23,472 nucleotides of DNA from Candidatus Methanolliviera sp. GoM_oil (GTDB lineage: Archaea; Halobacteriota; Methanoliparia; Methanoliparales; Methanoliparaceae), in the NCBI GenBank assembly GCA_902158735.1, contig CABGHG010000010.1, positions 1-23,472 of the forward strand, read 5' to 3'. The position numbers were made by a program, and so were the translations under genes. Below are positions 1 to 7,127 of the stretch, one piece after another. The first letter of the stretch is position 1, and each line of letters starts with the position of its first letter. The notes beneath the pieces were generated by a model that made no database searches, was not told where the DNA came from, and saw only the letters and a program-made list of their open reading frames with translations.

Positions 1-995
1 TCTATGGACTTCTTATAATCACCTATCTCCTCCCCAAGGCAATTCAATGCGTCTGTTGGTGTGAGGTATCTTCCGCCGAATGCAACCGCGTTTTCCCTCC
101 TCTCCGGCCCGATCCTTAGAGGATCTTCAGAGAAGCATACTAAAGAGTCACCCCCTACCGGGATCGCCCATGCTTCCACGCTTCTTATGAGGGTTTCATG
201 TCCAAAGAGCGTTATGTACTCAGAAATTTTTGGTCTCCCATTGACGATCTCCACAAAATCGGTCGTCGTTCCGCCTATATCGACCACGAGTCCATCTTCT
301 CCTGTCAGATAATAGGATCCCAATGCCGCGGTCGCCGGACTTGAATTTACGAGTTCCATTGGATTTTCAAGGGCGACAAAATCAGGAATTATTCCCCCGT
401 CCCCCTTAAAATAAAAAAAAGGCGATGAGACAGTTTTTATGTCCTTCGTAAGTGAATAAACTGATCTTTTAATCTTTGCGTTTAAGATCGTAGTTCCAAC
501 CCTTCTTGGAAAACCAAGACCTTTGACATCCCCACCTAAGGCGATCTCAGAATCTTTATATAAATTTAATGCCTCTTCATAAACTTCCTTCTCTAATGAA
601 GGGTTTCTATTGGAGAACTTCCCTATTATGGCAAGGTTATCCTTTTTATCTCTTAGCTCTTCTCTTAGCTCATCTGGATCGATCTCTTCGACGATGTCTC
701 CCCTGTGATTCACATATCCCTTTACAGTGTTTCCAAGATAAGAAAAATCTAAACCAGGCCCCGGGATAAGAATGATCTTCGTGGCTCCTCCTTTCCCCTC
801 ATGTAAAACATTTAAAGGAAGAGAAGAACTTACCACGATTCTATCTGCGTCTCTGCCAATCTTTTTTAGGGACTTGACGACACTTTCCGTCTCGTTGGGC
901 ATCTTTGCATAGCTTATCTCCCCATCTTCTATCTCGACGGCGTCTGTATTTGTGCCACCAACATCTATACCAACGAATTTCATCTTTTTAAACAT
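1..995 (-). CDS. Hydantoinase/oxoprolinase family protein (partial, C-terminus off the window)
   Basis: About 331 residues are visible with no stop before the window edge. Two ATP-binding segments of the actin-like/hydantoinase A fold are seen: GIDVGGTNTDAVEI near residues 9-22 and VVDIGGTTTDFVEI near 237-250, in the order Hydant_A_N then Hydantoinase_A. Family members hydrolyse hydantoins or 5-oxoproline with ATP; the substrate here cannot be told from sequence, and archaeal members are mostly uncharacterised. Three in-frame ATGs exist (1010, 995, 983). I chose 995 because GGAGAG lies 7 nt upstream of it. The gene diverges from the CBS/antiporter module, sharing an intergenic region with a 12-bp palindrome. 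The family call is firm, the substrate unknown. Confidence 0.85.
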   Translation of the reverse strand, partial: MFKKMKFVGIDVGGTNTDAVEIEDGEISYAKMPNETESVVKSLKKIGRDADRIVVSSSLPLNVLHEGKGGATKIILIPGPGLDFSYLGNTVKGYVNHRGDIVEEIDPDELREELRDKKDNLAIIGKFSNRNPSLEKEVYEEALNLYKDSEIALGGDVKGLGFPRRVGTTILNAKIKRSVYSLTKDIKTVSSPFFYFKGDGGIIPDFVALENPMELVNSSPATAALGSYYLTGEDGLVVDIGGTTTDFVEIVNGRPKISEYITLFGHETLIRSVEAWAIPVGGDSLVCFSEDPLRIGPERRENAVAFGGRYLTPTDALNCLGEEIGDYKKSI

Positions 996-1014
996 ACCTG
1001 TTCTCTCCATAAAA

Positions 1015-1055
1015 ATCTTTGGCTCTTACATTTAACCAAATCAAAGATCTTTGGC
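1015..1055. promoter_or_regulatory. Candidate operator: palindrome and direct repeats between divergent genes
   Basis: The perfect 12-bp palindrome CAAAGATCTTTG sits at 1042-1053. The 9-mer ATCTTTGGC occurs at 1015-1023 and again at 1047-1055. They lie between the divergent hydantoinase-like gene and the first CBS gene, so a regulator site is possible, but no binding protein can be named. The sequence also resembles the dispersed CAAATC-type hairpins elsewhere in the window. Confidence 0.25.
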
Positions 1056-1065
1056 GTTAAAAGAT

Positions 1066-1081
1066 AACTTTAAATTTTAAA
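1066..1081 (+). promoter_or_regulatory. TATA-like promoter of the first CBS/antiporter pair
   Basis: The A/T box TTTAAATTTTAAA lies about 35 nt before the CBS start and is followed by a GAGGTG ribosome binding site at 1099-1104. The same block, from AAAGATA through the box and CTCCCAAT to the ribosome binding site, recurs before the second CBS gene, which supports a functional promoter. Confidence 0.5.
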
Positions 1082-1111
1082 CTCCCAATCGAAGAAAAGA
1101 GGTGCTGGCAG

Positions 1112-1600
1112 ATGCCCGAGGATTATAGAGAACTGTTAGATAAATTTTATGAGAAGAAGATCGATGAAATTATGGAAAAGCGTATCTGGGTCATTCCAAT
1201 AATCGAACGAGATGCAGGGATTGAAGATGTCATCGCACAGGTATCCGCAAAAGACCACGTATGGATCGTTGAAGATAAGAATAGCAGAAAACTCGTCGGT
1301 GTGATAACCGAGAAAGACTTTTTAGATATGTTGGAACACCCAAAGATGCTTACGTATGAACCCACATCAAAGATGACAAGATCTCTATACCACGGCACGG
1401 TTGATACAGCGGAGTCGATCATGACAAAAAAACCCATTGCGTGCGATTCAGGATCAACAGTTGAAAACGCGATAACAACGATGATAAAATATAATATAAG
1501 GAGGTTGGCTGTAACTGAAGATGGAGATATAATAGGAGAGATTTCCCTCAAAGATTTGATTGGCACGTTCGCCAGCATCGTCTATCAATATAGAAGGTGA
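1112..1600 (+). CDS. CBS-domain protein, copy 1 (putative antiporter regulator)
   Basis: The protein has 162 residues: a charged N-terminal helix, then two CBS domains (about residues 20-75 and 90-160). The repeat cores are visible as VGVITEKDFLDML and IIGEISLKDLI. CBS pairs usually bind adenine nucleotides and regulate a linked enzyme or transporter. The ATG is preceded by GAGGTG at a 7-nt spacing. The antiporter gene starts 4 nt after the stop, so the CBS protein probably controls that transporter (inference). A paralogue with an almost identical first 24 residues lies at 2890. There is no membrane segment, so it should be cytoplasmic. Confidence 0.85.
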   Translation: MPEDYRELLDKFYEKKIDEIMEKRIWVIPIIERDAGIEDVIAQVSAKDHVWIVEDKNSRKLVGVITEKDFLDMLEHPKMLTYEPTSKMTRSLYHGTVDTAESIMTKKPIACDSGSTVENAITTMIKYNIRRLAVTEDGDIIGEISLKDLIGTFASIVYQYRR

Positions 1601-1604
1601 TTGG

Positions 1605-2804
1605 TTGGACCCCTTCCAAATCCTATTATTGGACATTGCACTTGCTCTGATCCTCTCAAAAGTTCTTGGTTATCTCTTCGAGAGGATGAAACAACCAGCA
1701 GTCATTGGGGAGATAATTGCGGGCGTCATCCTCGGCGGATCTGTCCTTGGAATCTTCATTCCAAAGACGATAATAAACTTTGAACTTCCTGCTTTCGAGT
1801 ATTTCGCACATATCGGCATTATATTCTTGATCTTCCTCGCGGGAATGGAGATCGAACTCGACAGGATAAAGGAGACAGGTAAGGTTGCAGTCCTTTCAAC
1901 GATAGGTGGCGTCATATTTCCGTTGATCCTCGGTTATCTTGCAGGAATCGGCTTTGGATATACTACAAAAGAGAGCATGGTGATTGGCGTATTGTTGACT
2001 GCCACGAGCATAGGCGTCACGGCGAGAACGATGATGGATATGCGTCTCTTGAATACTGATGTGGGGGCTTGTTCATTGAGCGCCTCGGTGATGGATGATC
2101 TCATCGGTTTGATCTTAATCATCATAGCAGTCGGAACGGGGTCTCTGCTCGGGTTATCTGCTAAAATTGCTATATTCTTTTTAATTACGCTCTTCATCGG
2201 ATTGAAGATCATACCAAAGGTGATGGATATCGGAGATAGAACGCATTCCGCGGATACGCTTGTGGCATTTTCAATTGCGATCTGCCTTATCTTTGGAGTG
2301 ATTGCGGGGGAGACGGTCGTCGCACAGATAGAAGGTGCCCTCATTGCAGGATTGATCATAAATACGACCGTTCAATCGAAAAGAGTTTTTCCTGTCATCA
2401 GAACGATCGGATATTCACTCTTCATCCCTCTATTCTTCGTCCACATCGGAACGATGGTTAAATTGTCCGTTTTTCTCATTCCAGAAGCCCTCGCATTGTC
2501 CGGAACAATCTTATTTATGGCCGTCGTAGGAAAGATCGTAGGACGTGGAATATTTGCGAGGATAGGAGGTTTCACGCCCAGAAAAGCTCTTCAGGTCGGT
2601 GTGGGAAGCGTTCCGAGGATGGAGGTGGCGTTGGTCTCGTTGATGGTCGCGATACATGCCGGCGTAATCAGAGGAGCAGTCATAGATACGCTCGTTGCCG
2701 CCACTTTCATATTCGTCACCGTCACCACATTTATAACACCGTCTTTGATCAAATTTTCATTCAAGAGAGAACTGGCCGAGATGCCAGAGAAAAGCGATAA
2801 TTAA
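1605..2804 (+). CDS. Kef/CPA2-type sodium (or potassium)/proton antiporter, copy 1
   Basis: This is an integral membrane cation:proton antiporter of 399 residues with about 12 hydrophobic segments, matching the Na_H_Exchanger (CPA2) family. The N-terminus LLLDIALALILSKVLGYLFE followed by RMKQPAVIGEIIAGVILGGS is the family signature, and the paired acids of the ion site appear in SVMDDLIGLIL. No ATG fits. I chose TTG at 1605 (GGTGAT ends 3 nt before it), which gives the usual family N-terminus; the frame stays open upstream to a TTG at 1560 that would overlap the CBS gene. No RCK/TrkA-N domain is attached, so the preceding CBS protein may be the regulatory partner. The transported ion cannot be assigned. 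Confidence 0.87.
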   Translation: MDPFQILLLDIALALILSKVLGYLFERMKQPAVIGEIIAGVILGGSVLGIFIPKTIINFELPAFEYFAHIGIIFLIFLAGMEIELDRIKETGKVAVLSTIGGVIFPLILGYLAGIGFGYTTKESMVIGVLLTATSIGVTARTMMDMRLLNTDVGACSLSASVMDDLIGLILIIIAVGTGSLLGLSAKIAIFFLITLFIGLKIIPKVMDIGDRTHSADTLVAFSIAICLIFGVIAGETVVAQIEGALIAGLIINTTVQSKRVFPVIRTIGYSLFIPLFFVHIGTMVKLSVFLIPEALALSGTILFMAVVGKIVGRGIFARIGGFTPRKALQVGVGSVPRMEVALVSLMVAIHAGVIRGAVIDTLVAATFIFVTVTTFITPSLIKFSFKRELAEMPEKSDN

Positions 2805-2844
2805 TTTAATTTAAAACAGGGGATATTTAGTAGATCCAAAAGAT

Positions 2845-2861
2845 ACCTTTAAATTCTAAAC
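2845..2861 (+). promoter_or_regulatory. Duplicated TATA-like promoter of the second CBS/antiporter pair
   Basis: TTTAAATTCTAAACTCCCAA matches the element before copy 1 almost base for base and sits at the same distance from the CBS start. It shows that the module was duplicated with its promoter, and suggests that each pair is transcribed on its own. Confidence 0.5.
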
Positions 2862-2889
2862 TCCCAATTGAAGCGAAGAGGTGTTGGAG

Positions 2890-3378
2890 ATGCCCAAAGA
2901 TCATAGAGAACTGTTGGATAAATTTTATGAGAAGAAGATCGATGAAGTTATGGAGAAACGTCTTGAGAATATCCCCATCATCGAGCAAGATTTGGCGGTT
3001 GAGGATGCCGCGGCATTTCTCACTGTAAAAAATCGCGCATGGGTGGTGGAGAGTAAAGATAGCAAAAGACTCGTCGGCGTAATAACCGAGAAAGACTTTC
3101 TAAACCTCTTTTGTCCAATGAAAAGAACTTCGTACTTTGGACATCCGGATAAAATGTCTTTACATTATGAGCTCTTTGAAAGAGCAGAACATATCATGTC
3201 GAGAGATCCAATAATATGTAAGGCGGATGAAAAAGTAAAAGATGCATTGAATAAGATGACGACTCACAATGTAAGAAACCTTCCTGTAGTGGAGAACGAC
3301 GAGGTTGTTGGTGAGGTGACAGTTCATCACCTGCTAAAGAAATTTTATGGCATCATCAATTCTCTTGAAAATAAGTAA
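2890..3378 (+). CDS. CBS-domain protein, copy 2 (putative antiporter regulator)
   Basis: This 162-residue paralogue of the protein at 1112 has an almost identical first 24 residues and then diverges. Its two CBS domains contain VGVITEKDFLNLF and VVGEVTVHHLL. A GTG at 2881 is in frame, but it lies inside the GAGGTG ribosome binding site that is conserved with copy 1, so the ATG at 2890 is the supported start. It precedes the second antiporter by 25 nt. The conserved head with diverged CBS domains suggests a shared docking segment and different ligand or partner specificity (inference). Confidence 0.85.
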   Translation: MPKDHRELLDKFYEKKIDEVMEKRLENIPIIEQDLAVEDAAAFLTVKNRAWVVESKDSKRLVGVITEKDFLNLFCPMKRTSYFGHPDKMSLHYELFERAEHIMSRDPIICKADEKVKDALNKMTTHNVRNLPVVENDEVVGEVTVHHLLKKFYGIINSLENK

Positions 3379-3403
3379 TAAAATAGTAGCATAGGATCGG
3401 TAT

Positions 3404-4591
3404 ATGATAACAGAAAATATCATTTTATTGATTGGAATTATGCTAGTTGCCGGTTCTATCATGGGTAGGATAACCCATAGTTTAAGGATTACGGCAATCG
3501 TTGGGTATATTGTTGCAGGTATAATTTTGGGACCCGCATTTCATCTCGTAGAATTGAGTCCTCATACGATGAAGATGATAGTTAGTTTCACGCTTGCTTT
3601 GGTTGCTTTTATCATTGGGGGAACTTTTACAGCTGATTTTCTAAAGAATGCCGGCAAGAGTACATGGATGATAATATGTAGTGAATCCTTTGGTGCTTTT
3701 ATCCTTGTGGCCATCGGGGTATATCTTGTTACGCATAATATGATCGTTGCATTGATTCTTGCATCTTTGGCGCCCGCTTCAGCACCCGCCGGTACGATGG
3801 CAGCTTTACATGATTGTAAAGCAAGAGGGCCACTGAGCACGACGGCCACGGCGGTCGTCGGACTGGATGATGCAACTTCGATACTCATCTTTGCCGTCAC
3901 CCTCGCTCTGGTAGAAGTTATGCTCGGTAGCTCTCCTTCAGTTTCCACCACGATCATCAGACCATTGATGGATGTTGGCGGGGCAATAATTTTGGGGATT
4001 CTGATTGGAGTTATATTTGCATATCTGGCAAAGATTATTAGGGGTAGAGAGAGTATGCTCATACTCTCTTTGACTAGTATTTTGATCTGTGCCGGGTTGG
4101 CAGAATTTTTAGATGTATCACTGATATTGGCCTGCATGTTTCTGGGAGCAACATTCATCAATTTTGTTCCAAGCGTGGGTAAGACATCTTTTGAGATCAT
4201 AGAAGATATTCTTCCGCCAATATATATCATATTCTTCATCGTGGCAGGGCTGCAACTACGGCCAGATCTGCTGATCGTGATGGGGGCAATCGGCATAATA
4301 TATATTATATGCAGAACATTCGGATTGATGGGAGGCGCTTACATCGGCAGCATAGTGGGAAGGGCGGAACCGGTCATCCAAAAGTATCTGGGATTCACGA
4401 TATTATCGCAGGCGGGCGTGGCGATCGGTCTGGCGTGTATGGTCGCTGGAGAACTTTCTGCTTATGGAGATGCGGGTGTAAAACTTGGATCCATGGCAAT
4501 TACAATAATTACCGCTACATCCGTTGTTTTTGAGATAATTGGACCCATAGGGGTTAGATATGCGGTTGGTCGGGCGGGAGAAGGTGGATAA
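3404..4591 (+). CDS. Kef/CPA2-type cation/proton antiporter, copy 2
   Basis: The 395-residue multi-spanning membrane protein belongs to the Na_H_Exchanger/CPA2 family. IVGYIVAGIILGPAFHLVEL forms the N-terminal signature and AVVGLDDATSILIF carries the acidic pair of the transport site. It is clearly more diverged from the first antiporter than the CBS heads are from each other, so the two pumps may differ in ion or pH range. No C-terminal nucleotide-binding domain is present. The stop lies 41 nt before the preferred queD start, and longer queD starts would overlap it. Ion specificity is unknown. Confidence 0.87.
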   Translation: MITENIILLIGIMLVAGSIMGRITHSLRITAIVGYIVAGIILGPAFHLVELSPHTMKMIVSFTLALVAFIIGGTFTADFLKNAGKSTWMIICSESFGAFILVAIGVYLVTHNMIVALILASLAPASAPAGTMAALHDCKARGPLSTTATAVVGLDDATSILIFAVTLALVEVMLGSSPSVSTTIIRPLMDVGGAIILGILIGVIFAYLAKIIRGRESMLILSLTSILICAGLAEFLDVSLILACMFLGATFINFVPSVGKTSFEIIEDILPPIYIIFFIVAGLQLRPDLLIVMGAIGIIYIICRTFGLMGGAYIGSIVGRAEPVIQKYLGFTILSQAGVAIGLACMVAGELSAYGDAGVKLGSMAITIITATSVVFEIIGPIGVRYAVGRAGEGG

Positions 4592-4631
4592 AACCAAAAG
4601 ATTTTATTCATTCAAATACAAAGATTCGCAC

Positions 4632-5042
4632 ATGCTCATATACAAAGAAGTCGATATAAGCGTTGCCCACAGAATATTAGACTACAATGGAGAATGTGAA
4701 AACGTTCACGGGCACGCGGTGAAAGTTCAGGTGTGGTTAAGCGGGGAGATAATAGAAAAAGAAGGACTTTTAGCCGATTTTAAAGATATAAAAGATATCA
4801 TAGAAGATTTAGATCATTCTATCGTTCTAAAGAGGGGAGATCCATTGGTGAAATGTATAGATACAAAGAAGGTGGTGATGGATGGGGAACCGACGTGCGA
4901 AAATCTATCTAAATTGATATATAAAAGGTTAGATCATCTAAAGGAGAAGAATCCTTCTTTGAAGGTGGAAAAGGTGCGGGTGTGGGAAAATCCAAGATCT
5001 TATGCCGAATTTTACGAAGAAGAGAATGCTAAATATCTGTGA
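4632..5042 (+). CDS. queD: 6-carboxy-5,6,7,8-tetrahydropterin synthase (QueD/PTPS family)
   Basis: QueD converts dihydroneopterin triphosphate to 6-carboxytetrahydropterin, an early step of preQ0 synthesis; in archaea preQ0 becomes archaeosine in tRNA. Zinc and catalytic signatures are present: AHRI near the N-terminus, then CENVHGHAVKV with the nucleophilic Cys and two zinc His, LDHSIVL, PTCENLSK and the terminal Glu in VRVWENPRSYAEF. The ATG at 4632 gives the normal family N-terminus but has no clear ribosome binding site. Longer in-frame starts (ATG 4560, GTG 4584) overlap the antiporter gene and cannot be excluded. It overlaps queE by 17 nt, so the three que genes are probably one operon. 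Confidence 0.88.
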   Translation: MLIYKEVDISVAHRILDYNGECENVHGHAVKVQVWLSGEIIEKEGLLADFKDIKDIIEDLDHSIVLKRGDPLVKCIDTKKVVMDGEPTCENLSKLIYKRLDHLKEKNPSLKVEKVRVWENPRSYAEFYEEENAKYL

Positions 5043-5667
5043 ATTTTTTATCTCACACCAGGGGGAAGGAAGATTAATTGGGGAATTGATGTATTTCATC
5101 CGCCTTGGCGGATGCAACTTAAATTGTAGCTGGTGTGATACGAGGTATGCCAAATACGAATTCAAAGAGTACCGATTGGAAGAGGTCGTGGCGAAGATTA
5201 AGGATGAATGGAGACGTGGGAGATGGATCTGCATAACCGGGGGGGAGCCTTTGATGCAGAAGAATAGTAAGAGATTGATTGAGATACTCGATAGAGATTA
5301 TAAAATTTTATTGGAGACGAATGGAAGTTTTCCGATCCCCTCGTTTAAAAACGTCTTGGCGAGCATGGATATTAAATGCCCAAGCTCGGGAGAGGAGAAT
5401 AGCGCCCTTCTTTCTAATATAGGACTTTTAAAAGAGAGAGACCAATTAAAGTTTGTTATAGGAACGGAAGAAGACTATAATTACGCTCTAAATATTATAA
5501 AGAAGTATAAACCGCGATCTCTCGTTGTCTTTCAACCACAGTGGGGTTTAAGAACCAGACCAGAGGATTTTGAGTGGCTATTCAGGAGAAGTAAAGAGGA
5601 TTCTTTGAACGTTCGAGTGATCTTACAGCAACATAAACTCGTCTTTGGAGGGAAGAGAGGTGTCTAA
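5026..5667 (+). CDS. queE: 7-carboxy-7-deazaguanine synthase (QueE, radical SAM)
   Basis: QueE is a radical SAM enzyme that turns 6-carboxytetrahydropterin into 7-carboxy-7-deazaguanine. The protein has 213 residues from this start. It begins with ICEFFISHQGEGRLIGE, followed by the cluster-binding CNLNCSWCDT (C-x3-C-x2-C) and the GGEPL SAM-binding motif. An in-frame ATG 24 nt upstream exists, but the ATG at 5026 follows a GAAGAAGAGA stretch and gives the usual length. It sits between queD and queC with overlaps on both sides, which supports translational coupling. Confidence 0.92.
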   Translation: MLNICEFFISHQGEGRLIGELMYFIRLGGCNLNCSWCDTRYAKYEFKEYRLEEVVAKIKDEWRRGRWICITGGEPLMQKNSKRLIEILDRDYKILLETNGSFPIPSFKNVLASMDIKCPSSGEENSALLSNIGLLKERDQLKFVIGTEEDYNYALNIIKKYKPRSLVVFQPQWGLRTRPEDFEWLFRRSKEDSLNVRVILQQHKLVFGGKRGV

Positions 5668-6355
5668 AAAATCTAAAAGAGCAGTTGTCCTTCTTTCTGG
5701 TGGTTTAGATAGCAGCACATTAGCTTATTATGTCAAAGATATTGGTTATGATCTTTATACGATCACCTTTGACTACGGGCAGAGGAGCAGGAGAGAACTA
5801 AATTCGGCAGAGGAGATCGGAAGAATATTGGGTGTTAAAGAACATAAATTCATAAAGATAAATTTGAGAGAGATCGGCGGATCGGCATTGACAGATGAAC
5901 TTGAGGTCCCAAAAGGGAGAGAAGAGATGCCCGCGACAGAAGATCCGCAAATACCGATAACCTATGTTCCGGCAAGGAACACGATATTTCTCTCAATATC
6001 CCTCGCTTATGCGGAGGTGGTAGGTGCAGATGCCATCTTCTACGGCGCAAATTGCTTGGATTACTCAGGGTATCCAGACTGCAGACCGGAATACATCGAC
6101 GCCTTTCGAGAGGTGGCAAGACTCGGGACGAAGAGGGGGGTGGAAGGTTCTCCAATAAGGATCGAGACACCATTTCTCTTTTATGACAAAAGCCAAATAG
6201 TAAAGAAGGCGTTAGAATTAAACGTTCCAATCGAAAAAACCTGGAGCTGTTACGAAGATGGTGAGGAACCCTGTGGCAAATGTGAATCCTGTCTTCTTAG
6301 AAAAAAAGGGATCGAATCTGTCTTCTTAGAAAGGGCGAAAAGATCTCTCAAATGA
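5660..6355 (+). CDS. queC: 7-cyano-7-deazaguanine (preQ0) synthase QueC
   Basis: QueC is an ATP-dependent ligase that makes preQ0 from 7-carboxy-7-deazaguanine and ammonia. The PP-loop SGGLDSSTLAYY lies near the N-terminus. The C-terminal zinc site SCYEDGEEPCGKCESC contains four Cys with the expected spacing. The GTG start at 5660 is 8 nt after GGAGG; a TTG at 5645 in the same frame would include that ribosome binding site and is less likely. It overlaps the end of queE by 8 nt, and its own end overlaps the convergent regulator gene by 8 nt. Confidence 0.93.
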   Translation: MSKKSKRAVVLLSGGLDSSTLAYYVKDIGYDLYTITFDYGQRSRRELNSAEEIGRILGVKEHKFIKINLREIGGSALTDELEVPKGREEMPATEDPQIPITYVPARNTIFLSISLAYAEVVGADAIFYGANCLDYSGYPDCRPEYIDAFREVARLGTKRGVEGSPIRIETPFLFYDKSQIVKKALELNVPIEKTWSCYEDGEEPCGKCESCLLRKKGIESVFLERAKRSLK

Positions 6356-7073
6356 TCGACCAAACCTCTTCATCACCCACGATCTTCTTTATGATGAGCC
6401 CTGCTCCCCACAGGTTCTTCAAGCCCTCATCTACCGTATGACTAGAGAGATCTAACATATATTCTATCTCTTCCGTGGTACGTTCTTTATTCACGATGAG
6501 CCGTAAGATTTTCCTTTCCGTGCTGCCCACATCCAGATCATTGATCCTCTCAAACATCTCCCCTGCGATGCGCACCAAGAGGGATTCAACGGATCTTATC
6601 GCCGCGTTCATACGATTCTCTATTTCACTCAACCTTATAAGCTCTCTCGACATATACTTTAGCCCGATGCCCCCGTCAAGTCTTCTTATGAGATTCGCCT
6701 CACGTTTCAGCTTATTTAATTCATCAAATAGTTCGTCGAATTTTGGCGAAAATGAGATGTTTCTTGTCATGCCCTCCGCCTCTCTCTCTATCGGTGTGGC
6801 TTCGATCCCAACTCGATGAGAGGAGATGATCATGCTGATATAGAAATTATTTACTATCTGAAAGTATTTCCTATTCTGCTCTGCCACATAGCTCTCTATC
6901 AACCCCGCCTCATTCAGTTGTCTGAGATGCCTTATTATTGCTTTTGGAGCGATGTTCAAGCGCCCTGAAATCTCTGTGACATAACAAGGCTTGTTGGAAA
7001 GAAGACCAATTATGTTTCTCCTCGTCTTATTTCCAAGCAGGTCCAATAGCTTAAATACGTCAATCTTTTTCAC
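6348..7073 (-). CDS. Two-domain winged-helix transcriptional regulator (ArsR-like N-terminus)
   Basis: The protein has 241 residues. Residues 1-75 form an ArsR-like winged helix, including LLGNKTRRNIIGLLSNKPCY and APKAIIRHLRQLNEAGLIES. A coiled-coil-like middle follows, then a second helix-turn-helix near 185-235 (STERKILRLIVNKERTTEEI). The start is GTG. A TATA-like box at 7101-7109 places the transcript start about 26 nt downstream, essentially at the GTG, so the mRNA is probably leaderless. A 19-bp inverted repeat between box and start could be its own operator. It is convergent with queC and overlaps it by 8 nt; the target genes are unknown. Confidence 0.8.
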   Translation of the reverse strand: MKKIDVFKLLDLLGNKTRRNIIGLLSNKPCYVTEISGRLNIAPKAIIRHLRQLNEAGLIESYVAEQNRKYFQIVNNFYISMIISSHRVGIEATPIEREAEGMTRNISFSPKFDELFDELNKLKREANLIRRLDGGIGLKYMSRELIRLSEIENRMNAAIRSVESLLVRIAGEMFERINDLDVGSTERKILRLIVNKERTTEEIEYMLDLSSHTVDEGLKNLWGAGLIIKKIVGDEEVWSII

Positions 7074-7080
7074 TGCTATG

Positions 7081-7099
7081 ACAAAAAGTTATTTTTTGT
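7081..7099. promoter_or_regulatory. Inverted repeat, candidate autoregulatory operator
   Basis: ACAAAAA-GTTAT-TTTTTGT is a perfect 7-bp inverted repeat with a 5-nt spacer. It lies between the TATA-like box and the GTG start of the winged-helix regulator, where a bound dimer would block transcription. Autoregulation is inferred from position only; A/T-rich chance symmetry is possible. Confidence 0.35.
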
Positions 7100-7100
7100 T

Positions 7101-7109
7101 ATATAAATA
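7101..7109 (-). promoter_or_regulatory. TATA-like box of the winged-helix regulator
   Basis: On the minus strand CTATTTATATAAC lies 27-35 nt before the GTG start of the regulator. This is the normal archaeal spacing for a TATA box and a leaderless transcript. Confidence 0.5.
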
Positions 7110-7127
7110 GTTTTTGACGATGTTCCC

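Noticed and set aside
3562..4296. Long minus-strand ORF of 244 codons opposite the second antiporter
   Set aside because: It is antisense to a clear membrane transporter and its Ile/Pro/Ala-rich product mirrors the hydrophobic codons of that gene. It has no ribosome binding site and no domain.
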